This document shows positions 25,086 through 38,374 of a stretch of 64,000 bases of DNA, in pieces. Within the stretch, counting starts at the first letter, position 1. The number at the start of each line of letters is the position of its first letter. Position numbers and translations under genes: made by a program. Below the pieces are notes generated by a model. The model was not told where the DNA came from, did no database searches, and worked only from the letters and a program-made list of their open reading frames with translations. Source of the stretch: Hoplostethus atlanticus (taxonomy: Eukaryota; Chordata; Actinopteri; Trachichthyiformes; Trachichthyidae); contig JAXDDX010000183.1 in assembly GCA_034670405.1 (NCBI GenBank), positions 507,501 through 571,500 of the forward strand, given 5' to 3'.

Positions 25086-27233
25086 CCTCCATCTGTGGTT
25101 AAAAAAAAAAAGAGACAGGATGACATCTGTAGTACACCAATTTTTGCAGCAATGTTTAACTAATGAGCCAGATATTTTGCTATGCGCTAAGGCCCAAATG
25201 CAAATGAAAATCGAAAAGATCTGAAAATCAGGAAGAACAGGACGACACGGACAAAATAATTAGGCTGCGCATTAGCCACAGTTCTTAGTGATTTTATTAG
25301 TGAATTTAAATGAAGATGAGCTGTGATTAGCTAATCCTGGAGCACTATACAGTGTGAAATTCATATTTTTCATATCTGTGTGGTAACAGTAATGCACTTT
25401 GTTGTTGACATCCGACCTACCTTGAAAAATAATCTTTATTGCACCGCTGTGAGTTTCCACGATGAGTAGCCTAAATCATCATCATCAGTCTTTCAGGATC
25501 CAGCTGATTTATGATCAAAAGAAGAGAATAACAAATCAGTCTAACTTTTAACCTCCTTTGTTTATTGCAGAGTTGGAGCAGTCATTTAACTGGAAGGATG
25601 ATTGAAAGAACCACAAAAGCGTTGGAATACAGCTACAGAGTTTTGATCAGTAATAACTGACTAACATACTAACAACTAAAATACAGTATCAGTTACTAAG
25701 TGTTGTGCAATAAACACAAGACAATCATATAAAATGGACAGGCTGGCATTGCTGGCTCAGCAGAACAGAATAATAATACAAATGTACATAAAAATAAAAA
25801 TACTGTGGGCTTGAAAGGCCACTCAGCTGCACAGCAACTGGTAAGAACATCATTAACAACTGATATTGGTGGACTGATACAAACTCCTGTGATCAGTGAC
25901 AGTGTTCACATTAGCATTCACTCTCTTGTTTAGCTCTGCAGGCTGCAGTCTCACACATTAATCAATCAATCTTACATCAGCAAGACTCTGGTGTCAGCTC
26001 TCATTGTGACAGACTTTATTGTAGATAAAGCCAGAGCTTAGCTTGCTAGCTCGCTAGCTGGCTAACATCAGCTAGCATCTGATAACTAATTTAGTAACTC
26101 TATGGCTTAACTTACTTGGCCAGAGGTTCATCCGTCTTCAGCCTTCAGGTTTCATTAGTAAGCCATCGTCGGTGACTGTGTAAATTATCAAGCTGTTCCA
26201 TTTGATCATTATCAGCAGCCGATTTCAACATTTCACCAGAATAATCTGAGTGGGACCTGATTTCCCATCGTGTCCAAAGCCACGCTTCTGCATAGGGGTA
26301 TTATGGCTATTTTGCCAATCTTTAAAAAAAGTAATGCAATAGCTTAGCATCCTCTAATCATGAAACAAAAATTGGGTTCCATTTTCCATTTTGAGTGTGT
26401 ATGTACAGTATATGTGTGGGATTATTTTTTCATTATTTATTTTTCTTTTATGTCTGTGGGTATACTGTTTGCATGCATGGATATTTATGCCTGTGCCTGT
26501 GTTTCTAAGAATGTGTTTGTGTGTTTATCTGTCGCTCTGTATTAAACCAGAACTCCCCTCGAGACAACAAAGAAGACATAACAGCTACTGTGTATAATAA
26601 ATCCTCTCGACCCCCCACAGAGCACCAGCCCTCTCCCCCTAACCTCACCCGGGTACAACCCAGGACACATCATTCTTCAGTGGGTTAGAGCTCGCTTCCC
26701 CACATCTCCAGCACACATCCCATTAGCCGCTGCCATAGTGTAATCAGATTACTCTCTAAAAAGAAATGGTTCTTCAAACACCAAACGTTCTTGGGGTGCA
26801 GTAGGATTTTTTTTAGTGCTATACTGGATCATTGTAGGAACTTTGTAATTTTTTTACGGAACTCTGCATCAACCAAATGGTTACCATCCTTTACAGTGGA
26901 CAGTAAACTGATGACAGTGATTAATTTGCTGTTTTGAACAACCTGTGTCCCCATGTCTGGTAGGTCTTTCCTGGGAAAAAATCTTCTGGAACTCAGGAAA
27001 TTATGCGTTTTTATGTTTCCGAATTTGTTTGGAATAAATAGAAGAAGAACTGGGTGGTTAGCATGAGCAGCGATAGCCACCATGGCTATGTGAGAAAAGC
27101 GAGAAAATCAAAGGAAAGAGACGGACATGTGATCCCTGGGAGGTGCAGTGCAGAAATACAACAGCAATGAGCGCTTAGCACCAAAGATGGAGACTAAATA
27201 AAACACAAAGAATCTACCAGATTAGCACTTTAA

Positions 27234-27501
27234 CACTAGAGGGACCCAAGGTGCACACCACTGGCCATTGATGCAATGGTCTCATCCTACCATGACCTTT
27301 CCTTTGGCCAGAGACAGTTTTCCACCATCATATTTTAGAAACCAAACCACTGACACTGATTTGTGTTTCATTCCAAAAATAAAGGTTTTATAGCCTCTGC
27401 ATATTAGGTTTTAGATGATTCTAAGGATGCAGACATCGGCCATGAAGCGAAGGCGATTGCCTGGCCATAGGTAGGTGTTCAGAAGTCTGGCATTTCTAGT
27501 G
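27234..27501. mobile_element. TTAA-flanked miniature transposon (piggyBac-like MITE)
   Basis: CACTAGA at 27234-27240 is mirrored by TCTAGTG at 27495-27501. Both are bordered outside by TTAA (27230-27233 and 27502-27505), the target duplication of piggyBac elements. At 268 bp and without an open frame it is a non-autonomous element. The inverted ends are only 7 bp, so chance cannot be fully excluded. Confidence 0.65.
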
Positions 27502-28735
27502 TTAATATTGAAGAAAACCGCCCGAACATGGCCAGGGAACCTCTGAAGAGCCATATTTATTTAGAGTGATGAGAAAGGGTATTTGGATAGTTACACAGTT
27601 TGGGTAGTGGCTGAATGCGGAGAGTGACTGGATAAAGCAAGAGATTAGAGAGCTGCCTGAGGACGAATAGAGGGGGTGGGTGGGACAGACAATTGAGGGG
27701 TGCAGAGGTGAGGGAGGGAAAGCAAGCAAAGGAGACAGAGAAAAAGAAAAAGAAAAGGAAACATGAAAAAGATCAGAGGAAAAAACAGAAAGAGTGGTCC
27801 ATTTCTGTTCTGTTAAAAGCATCAATATTGAAGCCAAAAAAGGCTTTTAAGGTGCAGACGGCCTCTTATCTGTTTCCCGCTTCTTCCTCTCCTTTTATCC
27901 ATTCTTTTCCTCTCTTAAGAGAAAGGGGGGAAACATGAACGCAACTCTTTGATGTTGCTAACAGCTTTCACCATCAAACTATTGACAGGGGATGCCCTAA
28001 GCCCCTGCACATGATTTCATGCACACATATATGCACATGGAACCATGCTCATACCCAAATACTCAAAAACAGAGCTGCTTTTTGTTCTCAGTGTGTTTTC
28101 TGTGTTTGTGTTCATTTATGTGTGTGTGTGTGTACCTTTTGCATTGAGTGTCACTTTCTTTTGCTATTAGCATGCCATGCAAAGCCTGAGCCAACCATTC
28201 AGCCTTCTGTGAGCGTGTGTGTGTGTGTGTGCATACATTCTAGCCTTGTAAAAGGGATCAGCTGAAAAGCAGCCGAGGGTCTATTGTCAGTGAGGTGATA
28301 TCACTCTTCCTCATAAAGAGGGGAGATATAGCTCAGTCAAGAACACTCTCTCTTTCCCTCACACACACACACACAAAAGCTGAATGGCTGAGGTGTGAAT
28401 GCTCTTTCCCTGCTGTTGGTAAGAGCAGAGAGGAGAGAGGCTGGTGTCTATTCTATGAGGATATGATTAGAAGGACTGAAAAGTCAGTATGTGTAGAGAG
28501 AGGCAGAGGCATTGAAAAGGGAGTTGACTGCAGGAAAAGAGCAGACAGAGACATTCGAGTCTCTGGAGATACGAGATACAGGGTGAAGATAAAAGAGCCA
28601 CGCGTGTTTGTTTTGTTCCTCCGGTCCAGCTACACAACGCACAACTGGCTCTCATTCTCACAGCAGGGGCCCTAACCTAGATTCTGGCTTCATCTGATGA
28701 TGAAAAGAGAAACCTACGTGTATTGTAAAGAGACG

Positions 28736-28737
<2 letters not shown>

Positions 28738-28777
<40 letters not shown>
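28738..28777. repeat. (TG)n microsatellite
   Basis: Pure TG run of about 20 units. Confidence 0.96.
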
Positions 28778-28778
<1 letters not shown>

Positions 28779-28980
28779 GTGCATGTAAGTGTTTATTTAT
28801 CCAGGGAAGGTATACGGATCACGTATGCTCTTTTGTTCAGCAACGCCCTGCTTCACATTCATACAGTTCTACTCATTCGACCACAGTGTTCTACAGGTGG
28901 CTACTGAGCACCGGTCGGGGGTTGATTGCTTTGCTCAAGAGCACTTCAATGGTGGCACTTGAATTTTCTCAACCAGTCTA

Positions 28981-29412
<432 letters not shown>

Positions 29413-29613
29413 TCACTATTCTGTATTTTAGTCTGTTTGTGTGGGAGAAAAATGTGAATGAACCTCTTTGATGTTTGTAATGGGATTCACCGTCGCTATT
29501 GATAGAGCTACACGTGCACACACACACCTCTGTAACCCTCAGCAGTTGTCTCTGTGAAGACAAACCGTAATAGATCCATACTGCCGACTGCTTGTCAGTC
29601 AAACTGCTGACAC

Positions 29614-29615
<2 letters not shown>

Positions 29616-29697
<82 letters not shown>
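29616..29697. repeat. (TG)n microsatellite, long
   Basis: Uninterrupted TG over about 82 bases, inside the small intron that splits PDZ3. Confidence 0.98.
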
Positions 29698-29700
<3 letters not shown>

Positions 29701-30084
29701 CTATTGGTCTGTCTCTCTGCTGTCAGTTCATGACTGAGCCAAGTCAGGGTGAGTCAGGGTGACAGATCAATCCACAAGGTCAGACCTGGTAAGTGAGAGG
29801 TCAAAGGTCACCACAACAGGAGCGCATGGCAGCAGAGACAGCTGCGACAGCTGCGACAGGGTCGACACCGGGGGAAGACTAACTCGTCTATTAGGTGTGA
29901 TATACTGATGTCTGTATCAGGGCTGGGATCAATCCCATACATATATGGAGGTATTTCATCTTTAATGTTGGTCATTTCTCTGCTCTTTGTCTGTGTAAGG
30001 AAAATTCCCATAAGGGGCAATGGTGAACTCCCATGACTTTTTTGTGACACAATATTGATCCCTGAAAGAGAAAATTCCTATTCT

Positions 30085-30178
30085 TGCTCTCCCTTAACCT
30101 CAGGGAGGTCAGAGTGCAGGGTCAGCTACAGGACAGCAAGAAGGGATTCAGTGTTTTGCTCGTAGACACTTTCAGCTC
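30085..30178. repeat. Fish dispersed repeat fragment (candidate)
   Basis: The stretch around GGTCAGAGTGCAGGGTCAGC is a wording seen in many fish introns. It ends about 16 bases from the 30194 splice donor. Family not named. Confidence 0.4.
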
Positions 30179-30187
30179 ACAGCGTTA

Positions 30188-30538
<351 letters not shown>

Positions 30539-31354
30539 CTAAAAGCTTTTCCATTTGAGGGAAACCATCAAAAACGTTTTCTCTAAGAGCGAAATCTCCA
30601 ATTGGTGTCAGCTTTGAGGTTGTATAGCAGCACCGGCAGAGTCTATTTCCCGCTGACACAAAAAAAAAAGCTCCAAAAGCCATTTGGTCGGGCTGCTTTT
30701 ATATTCCCATCTTTTCTCTTCCGTCTACAATACCAATAAAATGACCTTTGCATTTTGGAAAGGTAATTGGAGAATAAAAAGACAAACAGAACGAGCCAGA
30801 AAAGGAGACAGAGGGGAAAGGAGTGAGAGCAGATGGAGTATGGAGAGCTGAAGTAGTCAGTTAAAGAGACAGAGAGAGAGAGAATATAAAACAGAGAGAG
30901 AAAGAAGAGAAAGAAGGAGCAACTGTATAGGCAGAAATAACTGTTATTAACCCGGGAAGATGGTGAAAAAACAGCATCTTTTGCCACCAAGGAGACGGGG
31001 TGGTAATAAGTAAGTGTGAGACACACTTCCTGCATAGAAAAAGAGAGAGAGAGAAAGAAAGCAAGATCAAGCCAGATGAATGTGTATATTTGAAGCCTAT
31101 AATGGCTCGGCAGGAGAAGTGGCATGGTTGTTCTATACGGGGATTGGATTATACTTATTTAAAGTATAATAACAGGGAAGAAGAGAGTGCAAGCTGTCAA
31201 AAAAAGAACCCTTTCACAGCTCAGATCATTACCTGGCAACCTTTTAGTTTTAGATGTGAAACCTCACCGGTTTTAGCTGTGAAAGAAGAGTGTAGTCCAT
31301 CCTCCTACAACATATGTATATGGACATATAGATATATATATATCTATATATATT

Positions 31355-31969
31355 AGGGCTGTCAAACGATTACAATTTTTAATCAGATTAATCACAGGGC
31401 CGCTGTGGATTAATTTAGATTAATCACGATTAATATCCATTCATTATTAATTGTGTTTCATTTTGTGGGGGCAAAAAGACTCATGACAGAAGGCGATATA
31501 TACACTTAACGTGTTTTTATTTAAACTATAGAACAGATATGGTGTCCAGATATCAAAATAAAGGGTGGTTTGGTGCAAGCCGGGCGTCGCCGAAGTACTT
31601 GCAGAGGAATCCCCGACTAATGTATGCTTCGCGTTGATGTGGTACTTTAAGCTGGAAGTGCTTCGGTGAAACAAAAACTCCTTCCTGCAGAGTGTGCAAA
31701 CTACTTTATGTCGGTCGATTGTCCCGTCTTGGGTTTTTTTGTACTCAAACTTCCCATCGAGAGGGCCAATATGTTGTTTAGAGTCGTCCATCTTTATCGA
31801 GTTGGTTCTGCCGCCAGATAGCGTTGGAGCACCAATCCGCGCCAGTGAGTGGAATTGTGGGATTTTGAGTCATTGTGCGCTGCGCATGTGTTAATTGCGT
31901 TACAATTTTTAATCAAATTAATCATGCAAATTAATTAATCTGGATTAACGCGTTAATTTTGACAGCCCT
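31355..31969. mobile_element. hAT-type transposon, internally deleted
   Basis: The left end begins AGGGCTGTCAAACGATTA and the right end finishes TAATTTTGACAGCCCT, giving inverted termini. Both subterminal regions are rich in TTAATC/GATTAA. The flanks are (TA)n, so the exact target duplication cannot be read. The 615-bp element keeps one reading frame with a BED zinc finger (next entry) but lacks the catalytic and dimerisation parts of a hAT transposase. Confidence 0.85.
31447..31791 (-). CDS. BED zinc-finger N-terminal fragment of hAT transposase
   Basis: A 114-residue open frame starts MDDSKQHIGPLDGKFEY. At residues about 31-58 it has VVCTLCRKEF, then SSLKYHINAKH, giving the Cys-x2-Cys and His-x4-His ligands of a BED finger, which binds transposon ends in hAT transposases. 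A serine/threonine-rich stretch follows (SSASTSATPG). The frame then runs into about 40 residues unlike a transposase, probably past a deletion junction. No dimerisation or catalytic region is present. The finger is intact despite the element being non-autonomous; transcription is unknown. Confidence 0.75.
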   Translation of the reverse strand: MDDSKQHIGPLDGKFEYKKTQDGTIDRHKVVCTLCRKEFLFHRSTSSLKYHINAKHTLVGDSSASTSATPGLHQTTLYFDIWTPYLFYSLNKNTLSVYIAFCHESFCPHKMKHN

Positions 31970-32223
31970 TATATATATATATTATGTCCATAGGAGAGAG
32001 TGAAAACACTGAGTCTAGAAAATGAGAGGAGCTATCCGTGTGTGTGTGTGTGTGTGTAGCATGTGGGACTGCACGACTGTGTGAATACATTTGTTGTGTG
32101 CATTTCAACATTTTCCAGACTGCATTTCAGTGTCCGTCCACAGGATCACTTTTCTGTCTGACTGAGTGTGTTTGTGTGCGTGTGGTAGAAAGTCCAAGTC
32201 TGTGTTGTGTCTGTCAGACTTTA

Positions 32224-32259
<36 letters not shown>

Positions 32260-32626
32260 GTGGGTCAGCAGTGTCAGGTTTAGACAGTGTTTGTCTGTGG
32301 GGATTGTGGGTTTAACAGCGTTAAGCCAACACAAAGTCCTCTACTCTGCAGAAAACTGTTTTCCCTGGTGGAAAAAAAGCCCTCCAAACTCACTCCATCA
32401 GCCCGACTGTCGAGACCTGATAGAAACCTCCGCAACCTTGGAACGAACTTCAAAGCACCAGGGAGAGAAACGTTAACCCGATTCTGTGTATAATGACTTT
32501 CAGAATTCATTAGATTCTGAGATTCGGTCTGAAACGACAGTCATGATTTGGCATCTCTCCTGTTTTTATACCACAGAACCAACAGCAAAAGGAATTTAGA
32601 GTGGAGGTCAGGTGGATGGATTAAAC

Positions 32627-32705
32627 CAGTGGCTCCTAACCTGGGTGTCAGGACCACCCAATGGGTTGTGAGATGATTCATGGAATCTGACAGAATTATG
32701 AAAAT
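32627..32705. repeat. hAT-like element end (candidate)
   Basis: CCAGTGGCTCCTAACCTGGG followed by GTCAGGACCACCCAATGGGT resembles the terminus of widespread hAT-derived repeats. The matching opposite end was not identified. Confidence 0.4.
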
Positions 32706-33248
32706 GTACTATTTGGTCACTTATCTGCGTGTTTTCTCATGACAAAGAGTCACGTCCTCTAGGCTTCTTCCAATAATTAACCAGTAAAATAGGGAAAGTA
32801 AAAATCATTCTCTGCACTTTTCAATATGGATTATGTGATTTTGTGGGAATGTTGCTATTGTTTCTGCCTGTGCCTATGAGTGGGCTGGCCTGTGTGTGAT
32901 ACTAAAATAAGAGAGTGGTGTGTGTCTGTGTGGTTTGCTGTGTATGAAAGGTGTCCATATCTTGGTAACACGCTCCCTCTATGACATCCATTCCATAAAA
33001 ACAGTTTACATAGATGAACATCCTTGCGCTGCTCGTTTAACATTAAAATGGGTTGCCACAGCGATGGATCAACAGGAGGACCCACTATTAAAATGACATA
33101 TCAGTGTCTGTTTGTGTGTGTGTGTGTCGTTTTTATTAAAATGAGCCAGAGGAGGCTGTGTGTGTGTGTGTGTGTGGGAGGAAGAGGGAGAAACAAAGAG
33201 AGGGAAAAGAGGAAAAGAGACATTATGTTACAATAAGCTGGGGCAGTC

Positions 33249-33282
<34 letters not shown>

Positions 33283-33990
33283 TCCTCAACTCACCCCTTG
33301 CTAAAGGAGATGGAGAGAGAGCATGGGAGGGAGGGGGAGAGGTAAAATGAGGAAGATAGACTTTCCTTTGACTAAGTAATGGAATGATGATCAAAACTTT
33401 ATGTGACTAATTGGTAATCATTAAAACGTACGTGTGTGTGTGTGTGTGTGTGTGTGTACTGCATATAGAGTGGTATTAAGAGTATTGTCAAATGACAAAA
33501 ATTGGACCATGACTATTTGTTTCCATTTGTTCCCTTGAACCGCGAAAGACACGTATCAGTTTAATATGTGTATATTTGTGTCTCTGTGTGTGTGGAAAGC
33601 CCCATAGTGTGGAAATGACTGTCCAAGGAAGCATTATACAAGGCCAGACAACAGCCCCTGTAGTTTAATACAGCAGTATGTGTGATGCTGCACACACACA
33701 CACACACACACATACACACACACACACACAGCTGAGGTAAGTACTCCCAGGGACAAAACCTGACATTATGGGCAATGCTTTTGACTTATGAAAATAACTG
33801 CCCCATCATTGACGACCCCCCCCCCCCGCCTCCCCTCAGGGTCCCGGTTTGCCCCCACCCCAGCCTCTAATGGTCAGTGCAACCACTCCGGCGGGAGCAT
33901 AGAGACCACAGACCACAATCTCAGTGTGACTGAATGAGATTTACAACCCCGACGGAGAAAGAAAGGGGATGGAGAGACACAAAAAATGAG

Positions 33991-34031
<41 letters not shown>
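33991..34031. repeat. (AG)n microsatellite
   Basis: Pure AG run of about 20 units. Confidence 0.96.
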
Positions 34032-34032
<1 letters not shown>

Positions 34033-34927
34033 GGAGCGGTGAAAGCCCACAGCGGTTGTTAGTGCAGCTTTAATGTCCATGGGCGCGGCAGTACGGGTGT
34101 TCAGAGTCGGTACCCAGGGAACGGAAAGAGACCTTTCTGGGGAATGTGGAGGCTGACGTGATGAGACCTCTTCCACGGGCAGGATAAAGGCTCTGAGGTA
34201 GTTTTATGGACAGATATATATTCCGATTGGTGGATTTATATGGTGCTTTGTGGCTCGCGGGGCCGAGAACGGCAATAATACCGGCCAGGTTAGGGCTTCG
34301 ATTTTCACTGGAGCAAGACATAAAAAAAAAAAAAAAATTGAAAAAAAGTGGCTGCAAAATGAAAAGACGGAATAAATTGGAGAAACTTTCCGATTAGTGG
34401 GTTTATGGCCTGGAACATTCTGAATATCCTGAAAAAAATGGCATCTTATTATGTGACTATTATCTGACTCTACTGCCACATTACCACAAGAAGACCAAAT
34501 CTGATTTCAAAAACATCTTGCTATGACAATGTTGGAGTTGAATGCCAGTGGTTCACATCTCCATTTGGGGGGTGGGTGTGTGTGTGTGTGTGTGTGTGTG
34601 TGAGAGTGATACTCCAGCTGGGGAGGGCTTTAAGACACAGCAGTGACTACAGAGATGATGAACCTTCAATAAACAGCAGAGAGATGTGAGATGAAACACA
34701 GAGAGAGAGAGAGAGGGAGAGAGGGAGGGAGAGACAGCGAGAGGGAGATGATACCCTTCTCGTCTGCTCTCCACTGGGATGATGGCAGCTCCTGCAGAGA
34801 AACCAAGCTGCCAAGGAGTGTGTGTGTGTGCGTGTGTGTAGACAGGTCTCTGAGGGTGTAACAGATGGGGGATCTACTGTAGTGATTCTGTGAGGTCACA
34901 TTGGTGATGATCATCATTGAGATGTCT

Positions 34928-34967
34928 CACACACACGCACACACGCACACACACACACACGCACACA

Positions 34968-35003
<36 letters not shown>

Positions 35004-35031
35004 CATGCACGCACACGCACGCACACGCACA
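34928..35031. repeat. Compound (CA)n/(CGCA)n tract
   Basis: CA dinucleotides pass into nine or ten tandem ACGC tetranucleotides and then mixed ACGCAC units. The whole tract alternates purine and pyrimidine almost without exception. Confidence 0.96.
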
Positions 35032-36375
35032 GTGGCTGGCATGGTGATGGATGAGGGATAATTGGAATGAAGAAACTGTTCGATAAAGTTGTTTTGTTTT
35101 GAATGTGTTCTGTCACCAGCTGCCAACTGTTTACTGATTGATTTAGTGCGTGTGTGTGTATGTGTATGTGTGTGTGTGTAAGCAGCATCTGGCAGTAAAG
35201 AGAATGTTTCCTGTTGCGAAAACAAAAATGGAAAGGACAGAGAAGACAATCTTACTGCTCGTGGCATATTGGATACCAATGGTACACAAATAGCCTGATA
35301 GAATCAGATTCTGAAGCCCGTTCAAAAAATGTACATTGGTCGCCACAGTGGCTGTGGATGGTTGGTATTTATATCCTCATCTACTGGCTGCACCGTTTCA
35401 ATTTTCATACATTATGCTTTTATTGGGCAATAATGCATTCCTTTACACTTCAGTTCTAGTCTGCTTTCATCGGTTTATCCCAGTGTTTTCTAATCCAAGG
35501 GTCAAGACCCAAACTAGTTGGTAGGCCTGTTTCTACTGTCGCAACCCGGTCACATGCAATTTCATGAAATGGGCATGGTGTCTACAATGCAAATAACCTG
35601 CACTGTGCAGGAAAAGCACTTACTGGATTATTTGGAGGAGTCAAAACTAGAAACAGGAAGTAGTTTGACACTGAAATAGTGCTGTGGAAGTGGAAGTTTT
35701 TCTTATTCAACCCTGATCAAAACCTTACCCTTAACCTTAACCAAAGTTGTTTTTGTTGCCTTAACTTAACCATTAGCTAACCTTTTTCACATGAAGAACG
35801 TAATCATCACGTCGGTCATGTCCACAACACATAATCTGTTTCAGAGTTCATGCTCATTGCCACTTTTACTGTGTTTTTATGAGCCAGAGTTCCAGGGTGA
35901 GCCAGCCTTGGATTGAATAAGTTGAAGGGTCCTTGTTGGACCGCATCATACCATAAATCTTTCTCCTTTCGTAAACTGTTTGGGGCATGGGTGGCGGGGA
36001 CAGGCATATGGGGAGGAACAGGGGAGTCACAAGTGAAATACAAAAAGAATAAGAGTGCAAGAAAGAGTAGGAAGAGGGAGGAGAGAGGGAGGTGTGAAAT
36101 GTTTGGAAGCACAAAAGAGCATCTTTGTTTGAGACATTAGTTTAGTTTCAAGGCACTAGCCAACTCAGCAGGTGTATGCGTGTTGGTGTGTGAAGAAAAT
36201 GAATGGGAAAATGTCCGTTTGTGTGTGTGTGTGTGTGTGCATGTACACAACACCTTTATTGTACACAAACCAGAGAGCCAACACACAGCAGGTGGACGTA
36301 TACTTGTCGGTGTGCGTACGTGGAACGCGGATGTCTATGCTTCTGTGTCGGAGAAGTGACTGTGTGTAAGTGTGT

Positions 36376-36378
<3 letters not shown>

Positions 36379-36419
<41 letters not shown>
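36379..36419. repeat. (TG)n microsatellite
   Basis: Pure TG run of about 20 units. Confidence 0.96.
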
Positions 36420-36423
<4 letters not shown>

Positions 36424-37537
36424 GTGGTGTAATGTCTTTGTTCTACAGTGAGCGTCGACATTAAGCAGACAACACCAGATGGTGGGTTAAAATGAGACGA
36501 GGGGGAGGAAGATAGACGAGATCCTTCCATCATTTCATCATCATTCTTCTTCTGCTTCCTCTCGGTAAACAGAAACATTAGGCTGGTATATACCTCCACT
36601 TCAAAACTAAAAAAAAACTTTTTCTCATAAAGTTTCAGCCTGTCAAACACTTCCCTGACAAGAGTGCTTGTATTTGTGTAAATGAAGAGGTGCCAAACAC
36701 ATTAAAACTTTAAAAAATTATTATCACAATCAACAAAATCAGGCATCGTTTACCAAACTGTTTCTCTGTTAATGGAGGCTAGGGCTACTTTTGTCCTTCC
36801 GTTCTCTTAGTGGAGCGACTCATGGGGCCATGGGGATGTGCAACATTATCCTAAGCAGGGATCTGGGCTGACAGACGAGACGGACCGTCTGGCGATACAA
36901 TTTTGGGCTATACTGATAAGAAAAATAACGGGTGTTTCAAAAGTAGGAAAACAACTTTTATTAACAATAATAATGAAAAACATGATTTTTATTTAGTCTT
37001 TTTAGCAAAATAATTCAAACACAAACAATTAAGCACTTATTAATACTGCAAATGATTCTTCTAGAATAAAAATGTATACCTAATGTATAATAAAAATGTA
37101 GAATTGTTCATTATTATAACATTTTGACAGAATGTCATCAAGCAACCTGGACACTGACACAGCTACTGTCCCAGTCTGGGATGGGGTAACTCTAAGGGTT
37201 TCACTTTCAACGTGTGATATTTTCATTTTTGATTTGTTTTGTTGAATATTTGAAATGACTACTACCACATGCTCCTGTACAGGTTGAGGAAATCTGATGA
37301 CCCCTTGTGCTTATGAAACCCGTTCAACCCCCAGAAATGATTGATGGTCAAGCTAAAAACGAGGCTATTTTTCTCAGTTGCTGAAAGTTTCTGGACGTTT
37401 TTGGAGACGCAGCAACGATATCTAATTTAAGAATGAAACGTTTCACATGATGCACATCAAAGGCCTTTATTGAGGAAGTTATGCAGGTGGAAAGGATATA
37501 TCTGGAGGACACATTAGGTTAGGCTCAGGTTTCTGGG

Positions 37538-37570
<33 letters not shown>

Positions 37571-38124
37571 ACTTGGGACTAGCCGATTTCTGCGTTGTGC
37601 TATAAATCAGCCAACAGCATTCTCTGCATGACAAAGGATCGAGTATCAATGCTATACTGACCTGTTTGGAGTATTACTACAATTTTTTTTCTACCTGTCT
37701 CATGTTTCCTCTCTCTTGTCCCCACCCGCCCCCCTCCAAGTTTCTTTCTCTGGCGGCTTCATTTTCCTTGTTTTATTTCCTCTAAGTAGTTGAGTTCAGC
37801 CCTGACCATATCAGAGAAATTGGTTTATTCTAGTCTTCCCACCTTGCTACTCAGTTTCAGTGCTACAAGAGTGGAAGGAAGGAAGGAAGGAAGGAGGGAG
37901 AGAGAGAGGAGAAAAACATAAGGAGGAAGGCACAAGGTTCATTAGACCCCTCATTACTCAAGAGTACTGTTATCAATATACACACACACACAGTCCACTC
38001 AAAGCACTTTTTAAAAAACTTTTACTTTAACTCCCACCACTAAATAAACCCTTCATCTCTCCCTAAATCTAAACCTCACTTTGAGGATTTTGGTTATCTT
38101 TCCATTATGGATAGAAGTGCAGGG

Positions 38125-38129
<5 letters not shown>

Positions 38130-38166
<37 letters not shown>
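38130..38166. repeat. (AC)n microsatellite
   Basis: Pure AC run of about 18 units. Confidence 0.96.
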
Positions 38167-38170
<4 letters not shown>

Positions 38171-38329
38171 TGTAATACACAAAGCCACCTGTAAAATTTC
38201 AATCAGTGAGTGTTCACAGCTACTCTCTGAGCAGAAACACAATTGCAGTCGCTCCAATAAACTGTTGTGGCTGACAAACCCCATCAGCCGTTAGCTAATT
38301 AGACAGAGGTGAAATCTCTCCTGACTGTC

Positions 38330-38330
<1 letters not shown>

Positions 38331-38374
<44 letters not shown>
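38331..38374. repeat. (GA)n microsatellite
   Basis: GA run with a single AAAG interruption. Confidence 0.95.

Noticed and set aside
31447..31791. Host ZBED-type gene
   Set aside because: The frame lies entirely between the inverted ends of a 615-bp hAT element and stops soon after the finger.
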